From G963665085 sp963665085 (GTDB lineage Bacteria; Bacteroidota; Bacteroidia; Bacteroidales; JAAAOM01): a stretch of DNA of 64,000 bases. Shown piece after piece: positions 42,896-51,948 of this stretch (positions are counted from its first letter, which is position 1; the number at the start of each line of letters is the position of its first letter). A model generated the notes under the pieces. That model saw nothing but the letters and a program-made list of their open reading frames with translations, did not search any database and was not told where the DNA came from. The stretch covers positions 3,224,001 to 3,288,000 of the forward strand of contig CAXXXS010000001.1 of NCBI GenBank assembly GCA_963665085.2, in the 5' to 3' direction. The position numbers and the translations under genes were made by a program.

Positions 42896-44878
42896 TTGAA
42901 GAATAATAAGAAGTTTTATAAGTTTTGGCTTCTGGTACTTTTTGTAGGGATGTTTTCATATAATAATTTATATGCACAGGATACAATCCCACAAATAAAA
43001 GTTTCTACCGATAAAGTCTTTATTGACGGGAAATTATACTATATCCACATCGTAGAAAAGGGGCAAACCCTTTATTCTATTTCCCGTGCTTATGGCGTTG
43101 AAGAATCTGACGTTGCCGCTGAAAATATAAGTGTAATGTATGGGCCTTTGCAAATTGGCCAGGCATTAAAGGTTCCTGTATATCAGAAAAGAAGTGATAA
43201 GGATGACAATAAAAGAAGCAAGAAATCAAAAGATTATATACAACATAAGGTTAAACCAAAAGAGACCTTAACGTTTTTATCGAGGAAGTACAGGGTGCTA
43301 ATTGATACTATTGTAAAATACAATCCTAGTACTGCCAATGGACTAATTCAGATTGATCAAATAATCATTATCCCCAAACAAGCTGTTAACAGCATTGATA
43401 AAAGCAATAAACCCGCTCAACAGGATGTTGTTGTTCATCATGTAGAAGCAGGCGAGACCTTGAGCGCATTACAACGAAAATATCATGTTTCTATTGATAG
43501 GATTGTAATGGCGAACCCTGAACTTGTTGATGGATTAAAAGCAGGGATGGATGTGAAAATTCCGCTATCGTCGGAAGCCACGGAGTTAATGGCGCAGGAC
43601 AGTGTTGATTTTTATTCTGCTATGCAGGATTCCATGCAGCTTTCAATAGATTCACTGGGAAGAGAGCCGGTTGTATTTGCTTGTGGAGAACAGGATTGGG
43701 ATAGGTTTAAATCTTTTAAAATAGCACTGTTGCTTCCTTTTCAGGTAAATAACCCATTGCCTGATTCATTAATTTCATCAAATGCTATTTCAAAATATAT
43801 TACAAACGATAAAGACAATACTTATTATTTTGAGTTTTACGAAGGATTTTTAATGGCTTTAGATAGTTTGAAAAGCCTTGGAATGAAAATAGAATTAAGT
43901 GTTTTTGATACTCAAAAAAGTCTTTATAAAACACAAAAAATAATTGAGCAGCTAAGAAATAATCGTCCGGATTTAATCGTTGGGCCTGTTTTTAAGGAAA
44001 TGATCCAGGAAGTTGCAGAATTTGCCAGGGTAAATGAAATACCAATTGTGTCACCACTTTTAACAGAGCCTGAAACACTCAATAAGAATCCATATTTTTT
44101 TCAGGTCACACCCGATTTTACAACAAGTATTGATAAGTTTTCGGGATATATAGCCAATGCAGATAAATCGTATAAGAATATTGTTTTTATAAATAGTGGT
44201 GATAGTTTATATATTCATGAGATACTCTACTTCAAAGATAAGTTATACAGTGAATTAGAATCCGATTTTAATCACAGTCTCTCTTCGTTTAAAGAGATAG
44301 TTATCAGAAAAGAAGAATTAAATAAAACAAATCATTTATTTACCATAAAACCACGTTTGGAACAATCTTTTGCCAAGGATAGTCAAAATTATATCATCTT
44401 GCCATCAAGAAATATGCCTTATGTAAGTAGTATGATGGATATTCTAAACCAGATGACCAATTACAATATAAAAGTTTTTGGCTATTCTGAGTTGCAAAGA
44501 TTTAATCGAATTGAGCAGGAATATTTTCATAACCTTAATACAGAGGTTTTTAGTCCTTTTTATTTTGATATGAAAGATGAGAAAACCTTAAGGTTTCTTA
44601 CAAAATATCAGGAACGGTTCAATAATATTCCAGTTAGGTTTACAACTTTGGGCTATAACTTTACATTGCTTGGCTATGATATAGGATTTTATTTTGGCAA
44701 TGCATTGAGGATATTTGGAAACCAGTTCCCTGGTTGTTTGAGTTATTATGACCCAGAGTTATTGCTTTCGAAATACAAATTCGAAAGGAAAGACGTGTAT
44801 TCCGGTTTTACGAATACCACTCTTCAGGTTATAAAATTCGAAGAAGACTTCAAGGTCTCAAATTCTGTTATTGAATAA
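42896..44878 (+). CDS. LysM and type 1 periplasmic-binding domain protein
   Basis: About 660 residues. A signal peptide or anchor (KFWLLVLFVGMFSYNNLYAQ) is followed by three LysM domains: YIHIVEKGQTLYSISRAYGV, QHKVKPKETLTFLSRKYRV and HHVEAGETLSALQRKYHV. After a short linker, a type 1 ligand-binding (LivJ-like) domain fills the C-terminal two thirds (FKIALLLPFQVN, LIVGPVFKEMIQEVAEFARV, IPIVSPLLTE). It probably binds peptidoglycan in the periplasm. The open frame starts at TTG 42842, but a good -7 promoter motif lies inside that extension, so TTG 42896 is preferred. Confidence 0.82.
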   Translation: MKNNKKFYKFWLLVLFVGMFSYNNLYAQDTIPQIKVSTDKVFIDGKLYYIHIVEKGQTLYSISRAYGVEESDVAAENISVMYGPLQIGQALKVPVYQKRSDKDDNKRSKKSKDYIQHKVKPKETLTFLSRKYRVLIDTIVKYNPSTANGLIQIDQIIIIPKQAVNSIDKSNKPAQQDVVVHHVEAGETLSALQRKYHVSIDRIVMANPELVDGLKAGMDVKIPLSSEATELMAQDSVDFYSAMQDSMQLSIDSLGREPVVFACGEQDWDRFKSFKIALLLPFQVNNPLPDSLISSNAISKYITNDKDNTYYFEFYEGFLMALDSLKSLGMKIELSVFDTQKSLYKTQKIIEQLRNNRPDLIVGPVFKEMIQEVAEFARVNEIPIVSPLLTEPETLNKNPYFFQVTPDFTTSIDKFSGYIANADKSYKNIVFINSGDSLYIHEILYFKDKLYSELESDFNHSLSSFKEIVIRKEELNKTNHLFTIKPRLEQSFAKDSQNYIILPSRNMPYVSSMMDILNQMTNYNIKVFGYSELQRFNRIEQEYFHNLNTEVFSPFYFDMKDEKTLRFLTKYQERFNNIPVRFTTLGYNFTLLGYDIGFYFGNALRIFGNQFPGCLSYYDPELLLSKYKFERKDVYSGFTNTTLQVIKFEEDFKVSNSVIE

Positions 44879-45380
44879 AAACAATTAGAAAAGGGAATCC
44901 AACATTTCCAATGATTTTTATTTCTACCTTCTAGTTAGGGATAATCTGCAATCTAATTTGTTGAATTGTGATAATCCTAAGAATAACTTTTAGAAACTCA
45001 TTTGATTGTAAACTCTGTTAGGTTATAAATCAATTATTTGCTAAAACCTGACCAATTTTGTTAAGTTAACGATTCTATAATTGACGCTGTCAGGTTTAAA
45101 AACGCTGACAGGTCGATATACTGTGATTTAAACCTGTCAGCGTGCGTAGCTCCTGACAGCGTTGGTACCTTAACGACATTGTAAAACCTGACAGAATCGC
45201 CAGATCAGACAGAGTTATTTTTTGAATATCCACTTGACAATTTGTTTTCTATTAATATTCCAGCTTTTTAGGCAATTGGGATTTTGGAATTAAGGTGCTA
45301 ATTCTTTATAGTTTTTTATTGCAGAACTAAATCTTCAAATTCTAATATCAGAAATCGAAAATCGAAAATTAAAAAACTTT
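44879..45380. other. Intergenic region with palindromic element
   Basis: About 500 bases between convergent genes. The only structured part is the palindromic element at 45058-45181. The remainder is AT-rich without recognisable genes. Confidence 0.6.
45058..45181 (-). repeat. Palindromic element, copy 1 (inverted relative to copy 2)
   Basis: The core 45084-45165 consists of nested CGCTGACAGG / CCTGTCAGCG inverted repeats with a GTGCGTAGCTCCTGACAGCG segment. Read on the minus strand, it is about 90% identical to 50141-50220. Weaker matching extends to both sides (CAATGTCGT and TCAATTATA), suggesting a unit of about 125 bases. No coding frame is present. Confidence 0.75.
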
Positions 45381-47798
45381 TTACTCATACCTTAAAGAAT
45401 CAGCAGGATTTTTATTAGAAGCCCTTAATGATTGAATAATAACTGTTGTGCCAATAATTATAACAGACAATAACGAAGCCCCCAGGTATATTAATATTCC
45501 CACTTTTGTTCTGTATACTATCTCTTTGGTTATATAGTTAATAAGTAGGTATGCAATAGGCCATGCAATAAACACAGATAATATTCCGAGCCAAAAATAT
45601 TCTTTAAGAATAATTCTTAAGATATCCATATTGGTTGCACCATTTGCTTTTCGTACTCCAATTTCCCTGGTGCGTTGTTCTGTTAGAAATGAAGATAATC
45701 CCAACATTCCAAGAATAGCAATTACAATAGCAATTATTGTAAAAATATAGATAAGTGAACTTAGAATCCTTTCACTTTCATACAAGTCAAGAAGTATATC
45801 TTCATGAAGTCTGTATTCCAGTTCGATATTATCGTGATAAAAATCCCAAAGTCCTTGAATATTATTCATGGCAATGTCATATTTATCAGGATCGAATCTT
45901 ACAGCAATAAATTTTGTGAAGAATGCTGTAGAAGGAATGTTCGTAACCTTATCAATAACAAATGGAACAATGGTGTCATGTAAAGAAGTAACATTAAAAT
46001 CTTCTGTAACACCTATGACTACACGTTTATTGTGCTTAGTCCCAAAATCAAAACGTTTTCCGATAGCTTCCTGGCAACTACCCCATCCTAAATAATGGAC
46101 CATTCGCTCGTTTATAATTATTCCATTATTTATTTCTGACTTATCGTAGCTTTCACCGGACTTGAAGTTTATCTTATAGGTGTCAAAAAAACCTTTTTTT
46201 ATTTGGATGGCTGGATAGAATTGTGGTGAGTTAGAGCCAAAACCTTCCGGGATATAGGGGTGGATATTGTGTTCTACTCCTGGTACGTAGTTAAATCCGG
46301 TAACATTTTCAATCCCATCCATTTTGATTAGTGAATCCCTGAATTCATCGAAATAGTAGGTTAGGGGAGAATGTTCAACATTTATTACCAATACGTTTTT
46401 ATAATCAAATCCCAGGTTAAGGGTTATGATATGTTTATAATGCTTGTAAATACCTAACGAAACAATAACTAGGGAAATAGATAATGCCGTTTGTGCAGTA
46501 ACAAGAATTTTTCTTGGGAAGGCGCTGTACTCACTAAGATTTATTTTGTCTCCAAGAATCTGTACTGGATTAAACCTGGATAATTGGAAAGCAGGGTAAA
46601 TTCCAGCTAACAAGCCGGTAAATAGGCCTATTGATAATAAGAGGACAATAATTTTAATGGTAAGGTTAATGCCATCCGAAAAATCTTTTCCGGTAAGCAC
46701 ACCATAATGGGGCATTATCCATTCAACAATAGCAAGGCTCAGTAACAACGAAATAAAACTCATGGTTATTGACTCGTAGAGAAATTGGGATAGAATTTGA
46801 GTTTTCTCTGCCCAGAATATTTTTTTTACAGAAATTTCATTTGCCCTACGAATGCCATTTGCCGTTGTTAAGTTGATATAATTTATTATTGCTGCTATTA
46901 AAATGAAGAAGGAAATAAAAAGAATCGTTACAACATTAAGGTAGTTACTGTTCGATTGAATTTCATAATCGAGATGCGAATGCAAGTGGATTTGTGTAAT
47001 AGGTTGAAGGTATAGCGATACAACCTCTGTGTTTGCCCCGTCATCAAAAAAATAATTTGCGGAAAAATCAGAGAGGATATTGTCCATGCTGTTGATATCC
47101 ACATTCTTTTTGAGTAATAAATATGTCCAGCATGGATTCCAAATCCAATCCATTTTATTTAAATATTCACCATAATATGCTTCAAGTGATGAGAAAGTAG
47201 CCAGAAATTCGGGTGAGAAATGAGATTGAGAAGGAGGATCTTTGATTACTCCTGTTATTTTAAATTCTATTCTGTCTTCATATACTATTTCTTTTCCAAT
47301 AGGATTAGCGCTACCGAAAAATTCTTTTGCTTTGGATTCTGTTATAATGAGAGAATTCTTTTTTCTAAAAGATTCCTCAGGACTTCCAATTAAGAATTCA
47401 TAGTCAAAAATGCTAAACAGGCTGGTATCGGCAAAATAGAATTTAGTCTCTTCAAATGTTAAGCTATCAATAGATAAAACATGTTTTTCTTTCTGAAAGT
47501 TAAAGATTCTGACAACGTTCTCAATTATTTCAGGGTAGTCTTTTTTTATAGTTGGCCCAAGAGGAAAAGGGGAGCCAGAAGATTCTTCACCAACTCCTTT
47601 GTTGTTTATGATATTTATAACACGAAATATACGGTCTGAGTTCTTGTGGTACTTATCGTAGCTTAATTCGTCCCAAACAAAGATATTAAGAAGTATGAAT
47701 GACGCTAAGCCAATTGTTAGGCCTAAGATATTAATGGATGTATAATACCTTCGATTTAACAAATTCCGTAATGCCAGCTTTAAATTTATTTTAAACAT
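45381..47798 (-). CDS. ABC transporter permease, FtsX/MacB type
   Basis: Membrane protein of 805 residues with the duplicated architecture common in Bacteroidota. TM1 is near residue 20 (TSINILGLTIGLASFILLN), followed by a large periplasmic MacB-PCD domain, three TM helices near 290-400, a second periplasmic domain and three TM helices near 685-790. The motif RTREIGVRKANGATN before the last group is typical of FtsX permeases. The end of the first half reads FQLSRFNPVQILGDK. No partner ATPase gene is adjacent. Substrate unknown; lipoprotein or peptide export are possibilities. Confidence 0.92.
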   Translation of the reverse strand: MFKINLKLALRNLLNRRYYTSINILGLTIGLASFILLNIFVWDELSYDKYHKNSDRIFRVINIINNKGVGEESSGSPFPLGPTIKKDYPEIIENVVRIFNFQKEKHVLSIDSLTFEETKFYFADTSLFSIFDYEFLIGSPEESFRKKNSLIITESKAKEFFGSANPIGKEIVYEDRIEFKITGVIKDPPSQSHFSPEFLATFSSLEAYYGEYLNKMDWIWNPCWTYLLLKKNVDINSMDNILSDFSANYFFDDGANTEVVSLYLQPITQIHLHSHLDYEIQSNSNYLNVVTILFISFFILIAAIINYINLTTANGIRRANEISVKKIFWAEKTQILSQFLYESITMSFISLLLSLAIVEWIMPHYGVLTGKDFSDGINLTIKIIVLLLSIGLFTGLLAGIYPAFQLSRFNPVQILGDKINLSEYSAFPRKILVTAQTALSISLVIVSLGIYKHYKHIITLNLGFDYKNVLVINVEHSPLTYYFDEFRDSLIKMDGIENVTGFNYVPGVEHNIHPYIPEGFGSNSPQFYPAIQIKKGFFDTYKINFKSGESYDKSEINNGIIINERMVHYLGWGSCQEAIGKRFDFGTKHNKRVVIGVTEDFNVTSLHDTIVPFVIDKVTNIPSTAFFTKFIAVRFDPDKYDIAMNNIQGLWDFYHDNIELEYRLHEDILLDLYESERILSSLIYIFTIIAIVIAILGMLGLSSFLTEQRTREIGVRKANGATNMDILRIILKEYFWLGILSVFIAWPIAYLLINYITKEIVYRTKVGILIYLGASLLSVIIIGTTVIIQSLRASNKNPADSLRYE

Positions 47799-47997
47799 AC
47801 AACTGATATGTGTGTGTTATTTAGCAATTTACATGCCTTTTGTTTAAATTCATTAATTTACAGTAAGTTAATTGGTTTCTTTGGTTTGGTTAGTGTCCTA
47901 AAATAGGCAATTGTAAGATGAATCGTTCACTTTCGAACATAAAAAAATACTAGTATGATAAAAATCAGTTTTTTTTGATTTATTAACGGACTGTTAT

Positions 47998-49362
47998 TTA
48001 TTTAATTAGGTAATTGTTTTTAAGTACATATCTTTTTACATCAAACTTCCGTTTTGCCCCATTATAGTTCATATACCTGATTTTACCAAATACAGGCCGA
48101 TCTGTCCATGCCCTGTCATGAACTCCGCCAATTGACCATGCACAACCAACGTAACCGTTTGGGTCGCGACCATCAAGTTCGTATTTATCGTTTAGGTAAA
48201 TGGCAAATTCCAGGGCTTGTTCGGGAGATTCTGTCCATTCAAGAATTTTTTTTGCCCAGTACATCCGCATGTAACCATGCATTTTCCCATGGTTTACCAT
48301 TTCTTTTTGGGCTGCATTCCAGAGTTCGTCATGAGTTTTTGCATCTTCAAATTCAGAAAGTGAGTAAAGATATTCGCGTTCATCATTTCGATGATCGTTA
48401 TGCGATTTTTTTGCCCAATCGTGGAATCCTTCAAAGGAATCATATTTTGTGTTGAAATAACAAAAGTTGTCAGATAGCTCGCGTCTAATGATTAATTCTT
48501 CAAGAAAAGCATCAGCATTTTTATTGTTTATAAACGATTTGGCAATATTTATCGCAATTCGTTGTGCTGAAATTTGTCCGAAATGCAGATAAGGAGATAA
48601 ATTAGACAAAACATCCTGGTTAGGATCATTTCTTAGGTTTTCATATTTTTCAATCCGGTTTTGTTTGAACTCTTCAAAAGTTTTTATCGCATTTGTTTCT
48701 CCGGGAAGAATCCAATCAACTGGTTTTATCTCTTTGTTTATTTGAAGTGAGTTGTAGGCTGCATCCCAATCAATATTCTCATGGACTAGAAGTGAATTTT
48801 TTTGTTGTTCTTTTATCCTTGGAAACTCATCAAGAAAATAGGGAAGCATTTTTTTAATTTTTGGACGAATGGTATAGGCTGCAAATTCGGTCTTGTTACT
48901 AACTTTTAAGCAAGGAACTATGTTGTGGGCATCAACTTCGTAAAAAGGGATGTCTATCTTTTTTGCTATCTCACGTTTCCAGATGCGTTTAATTTTCAAA
49001 GGGTCAAAATCTGAGATTAGTGCAGAAATAGCATGTGTTTCACAGAATTCCGGGATTGTTTCTTCAGGTTTGCCGAGAAGCATATAAAAAGGAATGTTTA
49101 GTTTTTTGCATTGGGATTCAACTTCTTTTAACCCCTTTAGCATAAAATCGTATTGACGGAGCGTTGCTTCCAGAAAGTCAGGAACAAGCGAAAAAACGAT
49201 TGCGAATGATGAATTGTTTTCTCTTGCTAATTTTTGAGCAAAGACAACAGCCCAGTTATCATTAATTCTTTGGTCCCGGCTCATCCAATAGAGCACAATG
49301 CCCTTTTTTTTATTACCATCCTGTAATAGACGTATTCTTTCTTGTAAGGATGATTCATTCAT
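47998..49362 (-). CDS. phrB: Class II CPD photolyase
   Basis: DNA repair enzyme of 454 residues that uses light and FAD to split cyclobutane pyrimidine dimers. The class II pattern is visible: GIVLYWMSRDQRINDNWAVV at the start, LSPYLHFGQISAQRI (FAD site), ELIIRRELSDNFCYFN, KMHGYMRMYWAKKILEWT and ELDGRDPNGYVGCAWSIGGVHDRAW (landmark DGRDPNGYVG). It is three bases downstream of pgl, in the same direction, so it is probably part of the zwf-pgl transcript. Confidence 0.93.
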   Translation of the reverse strand: MNESSLQERIRLLQDGNKKKGIVLYWMSRDQRINDNWAVVFAQKLARENNSSFAIVFSLVPDFLEATLRQYDFMLKGLKEVESQCKKLNIPFYMLLGKPEETIPEFCETHAISALISDFDPLKIKRIWKREIAKKIDIPFYEVDAHNIVPCLKVSNKTEFAAYTIRPKIKKMLPYFLDEFPRIKEQQKNSLLVHENIDWDAAYNSLQINKEIKPVDWILPGETNAIKTFEEFKQNRIEKYENLRNDPNQDVLSNLSPYLHFGQISAQRIAINIAKSFINNKNADAFLEELIIRRELSDNFCYFNTKYDSFEGFHDWAKKSHNDHRNDEREYLYSLSEFEDAKTHDELWNAAQKEMVNHGKMHGYMRMYWAKKILEWTESPEQALEFAIYLNDKYELDGRDPNGYVGCAWSIGGVHDRAWTDRPVFGKIRYMNYNGAKRKFDVKRYVLKNNYLIK

Positions 49363-49365
49363 TCT

Positions 49366-50091
49366 TTATGATTGAATATATTTTGCAGCATCAGAATCAA
49401 GATACCAAAATAACTTACCAGATTCAGGCGTAATTAATGCAGATGGATATTCTTCGTAACCTTCTTCTTTATTGAGAATTGATTTTAAGACTTCCGCCTT
49501 GTTCTCACCTGTAACAAGAAAAATAATGTTTTTTGCATTATTAGCAATTTTACCTGTTAAAGTAATTCGGGTTTGATTTGTCTTTGGATGAACTGCTACT
49601 TCACAAATATTATTTGATTTCATTAAATCAATCTGGTTTGGGAAGATGGATAACGTATGCCCGTCGTCACCCATACCAAGCATAATGATATCAAATATAG
49701 GAATATCGTCTAAAGAAGGAACATAGTTTTTTATATTACAGGCATACCTGTTTGTTTCATTCTCAGGTTCTCTCTCTCCTTTTATAAAATGAACATTGAC
49801 TTCAGGGATTTTTATTTTATCAAAGAAAAGTTTTTTTGCAACACCATAATTGCTTTCTGAGTTATCTACTGGAACCATACGCTCATCTCCCCAATAGAAA
49901 TGTATTGTCTTCCAATCGATTTTATCAGCATATTTATCAGCTAGTAATTGAAAGATAATTTTAGGAGTATTGCCACCAGAGAGCGCTATAAAAAGTTCTT
50001 TTCCTTTTTCTTTCTTGTCTTTGTATTGAGAATAAAAAAACTCAGCAAAAGCTTCTGCTACATCTATGGGCTTGTCAAAAACTTTAATCAT
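49366..50091 (-). CDS. pgl: 6-phosphogluconolactonase
   Basis: Second enzyme of the oxidative pentose phosphate pathway, hydrolysing 6-phosphogluconolactone. The protein has 241 residues (DevB type). Motifs are FIALSGGNTPKIIFQLLA (phosphate loop), IHFYWGDERMVPVDNSESNYG and IIMLGMGDDGHTLSIFP, followed by RITLTGKIANNAKNIIFLV. It lies 218 bases downstream of zwf, and the gap is filled by copy 2 of the palindromic element. It is followed closely by the photolyase gene. Confidence 0.95.
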   Translation of the reverse strand: MIKVFDKPIDVAEAFAEFFYSQYKDKKEKGKELFIALSGGNTPKIIFQLLADKYADKIDWKTIHFYWGDERMVPVDNSESNYGVAKKLFFDKIKIPEVNVHFIKGEREPENETNRYACNIKNYVPSLDDIPIFDIIMLGMGDDGHTLSIFPNQIDLMKSNNICEVAVHPKTNQTRITLTGKIANNAKNIIFLVTGENKAEVLKSILNKEEGYEEYPSALITPESGKLFWYLDSDAAKYIQS

Positions 50092-50118
50092 ATCTTTTGA
50101 GCTATGTTTGTATTTAAT

Positions 50119-50250
50119 TCAATGTCGTATAGTAAAAGTGCCAACGCTGTCAGGAGCTACGCACGCTGACAGGTTTAGGTCGCATTATATCGACCCGTCA
50201 GCGTTTTTTACCTGACAGCTTCAATTATATAACTAAACGACATTCATATT
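50119..50250 (+). repeat. Palindromic element, copy 2
   Basis: Plus-strand copy of the element at 45058-45181. The core, 50141-50220, reads CCAACGCTGTCAGGAGCTAC, then CGCTGACAGGTTTAGG, then CCCGTCAGCG...CCTGACAG. It fills the gap between zwf and pgl, so it is transcribed in that operon and would fold into strong hairpins. Confidence 0.75.
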
Positions 50251-50309
50251 TAATTGTTCTCCATCCTCCATTCTTCGCTTTACGATCTCCCTTTTCCATT
50301 TTCAGTGTT

Positions 50310-51845
50310 TTATAATTCACAATATTCACCATCACCAGCTAAATTTTTACAAGGATATCGCCAGGTAATATAATCTTCTTCAAACAGATCGTCTATTTTT
50401 TCCGGGCCCCATGTTCCTGCCGGATATCCATAGACAGGAATGCTGCAATCTGTTTTCCATGCATCTAAAATTGGATTGACAAATTCCCATGCTGCTTCAA
50501 CAGCATCACCACGGGCATATAATGTTGAATCACCTTGCATGGCATCCAATAACAATCGTTCGTAGGCAGAAGGTAGATGAACATTCTTCAGTTGATCGTA
50601 ATGGAAATCCATATTCACATTTTGAACTTCAAAACCGGCTCCCGGAACCTTCATTCCGAATTTCATCAACATTCCTTCATCAGGTTGAATTCGTATTACC
50701 AGTTGATTGTGATTGTTGGTTACTGTTTTATTGTTGATGAAAAGGTGATGCGGTGTTGTTTTGAAATGGATAACTATTTCTGTAACACGAGTCGGCATAC
50801 GTTTCCCTGTTCTTATGTAAAATGGGACCCCTCCCCAGCGCCAGTTGTCAATGTAGAATTTCATGGCAAGAAAAGTTTCCGTTCTTGAGTTTTTGGGGAC
50901 ACCTTCTTCATCCCTGTAACCTTTTATTTTTTCTCCTTTTATTGTTGAGCTAATGTATTGTCCCCGTATGACATTGTGCATAATATCATCATCACTCAAA
51001 GGACGCAATGACTGGAAAACTTTTAATGTTTCGTTTCTAATCGATTTAGAATCAACATTGGTTGGAGGTTCCATGGCAATAAGTCCGACAAGTTGCATCA
51101 GATGATTCTGGACCATGTCGCGCATAGCACCAGAGTGATCATAATATCCACCCCGGTTCTCAACACCAATATTTTCTACAGAAGTAACTTCAACATGATG
51201 AATAAAATTACGGTTCCATACAGGTTCGAAAATTCCATTTGAGAATCGTGTAACCAAAACATTTTGTACAGTCTCTTTTCCTAAATAGTGGTCAATTCGG
51301 TAAATCTGTTCTTCGTCGAAATATTTAAGCAGGTTTTTGTTGAGTGCTTTAGCAGATTTTAAATTTGTGCCAAATGGTTTCTCAACGATAAGCCTGTACC
51401 AGTTTTCTTTAGATTTGTCCCTTGTTAATCCATGTTCATGCAAGTGATGTGGAATAACTTCGTAAAGTGATGGCGGGGTTGATAAATAATAAATATAGTT
51501 TTTCTTAATATTGTTTTCTTCACAAAGGTTTGAGAGTTTTTCTTTTACCTTGCTGTAATCATCAACATTTCCGGTATCAATTGATAAGTAGAAGAGTTTG
51601 TCTAAGAATTTTTTGCCAATCTTTTTGTTTTCTGAGAATTGAGGGTTGAATTGTGTAAGTGAGTGTTCCATCTTTTCTCTAAAACTATCATCAGAAAAAT
51701 CTGTACGGCCTATTCCGAGTATTGCAAATTTATCCGGTAGCAGATTCTGTAACTCTAAATCAAACAGGGCAGGAACCAGCTTACGTTTTGTAAGGTCTCC
51801 TGATGCACCAAAGATCACAAGAATTTGTTCTTCTGGTTTTAACAT
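50310..51845 (-). CDS. zwf: Glucose-6-phosphate 1-dehydrogenase
   Basis: First enzyme of the oxidative pentose phosphate pathway, 511 residues, NADP-dependent. Landmarks are the coenzyme motif IFGASGDLTKRKLVPAL (residues 11-27), EKPFGTNLKSAK, the catalytic RIDHYLGKETVQN, and DAMQGDSTLYARGDAVEAAW (landmark GDSTLYARGD) near the C-terminus. It is transcribed ahead of pgl. The third pathway gene, gnd, which often accompanies this pair, is not next to it in this window. Confidence 0.97.
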   Translation of the reverse strand: MLKPEEQILVIFGASGDLTKRKLVPALFDLELQNLLPDKFAILGIGRTDFSDDSFREKMEHSLTQFNPQFSENKKIGKKFLDKLFYLSIDTGNVDDYSKVKEKLSNLCEENNIKKNYIYYLSTPPSLYEVIPHHLHEHGLTRDKSKENWYRLIVEKPFGTNLKSAKALNKNLLKYFDEEQIYRIDHYLGKETVQNVLVTRFSNGIFEPVWNRNFIHHVEVTSVENIGVENRGGYYDHSGAMRDMVQNHLMQLVGLIAMEPPTNVDSKSIRNETLKVFQSLRPLSDDDIMHNVIRGQYISSTIKGEKIKGYRDEEGVPKNSRTETFLAMKFYIDNWRWGGVPFYIRTGKRMPTRVTEIVIHFKTTPHHLFINNKTVTNNHNQLVIRIQPDEGMLMKFGMKVPGAGFEVQNVNMDFHYDQLKNVHLPSAYERLLLDAMQGDSTLYARGDAVEAAWEFVNPILDAWKTDCSIPVYGYPAGTWGPEKIDDLFEEDYITWRYPCKNLAGDGEYCEL

Positions 51846-51948
51846 TATTGTTCTTTATTTTAATATTAAAAGGATTTTTCGTTAAAATTGTTTTTAAATT
51901 TAAGAACTTTAAGACGATTTTTTAACTACTAATATCAACTAATGGATT

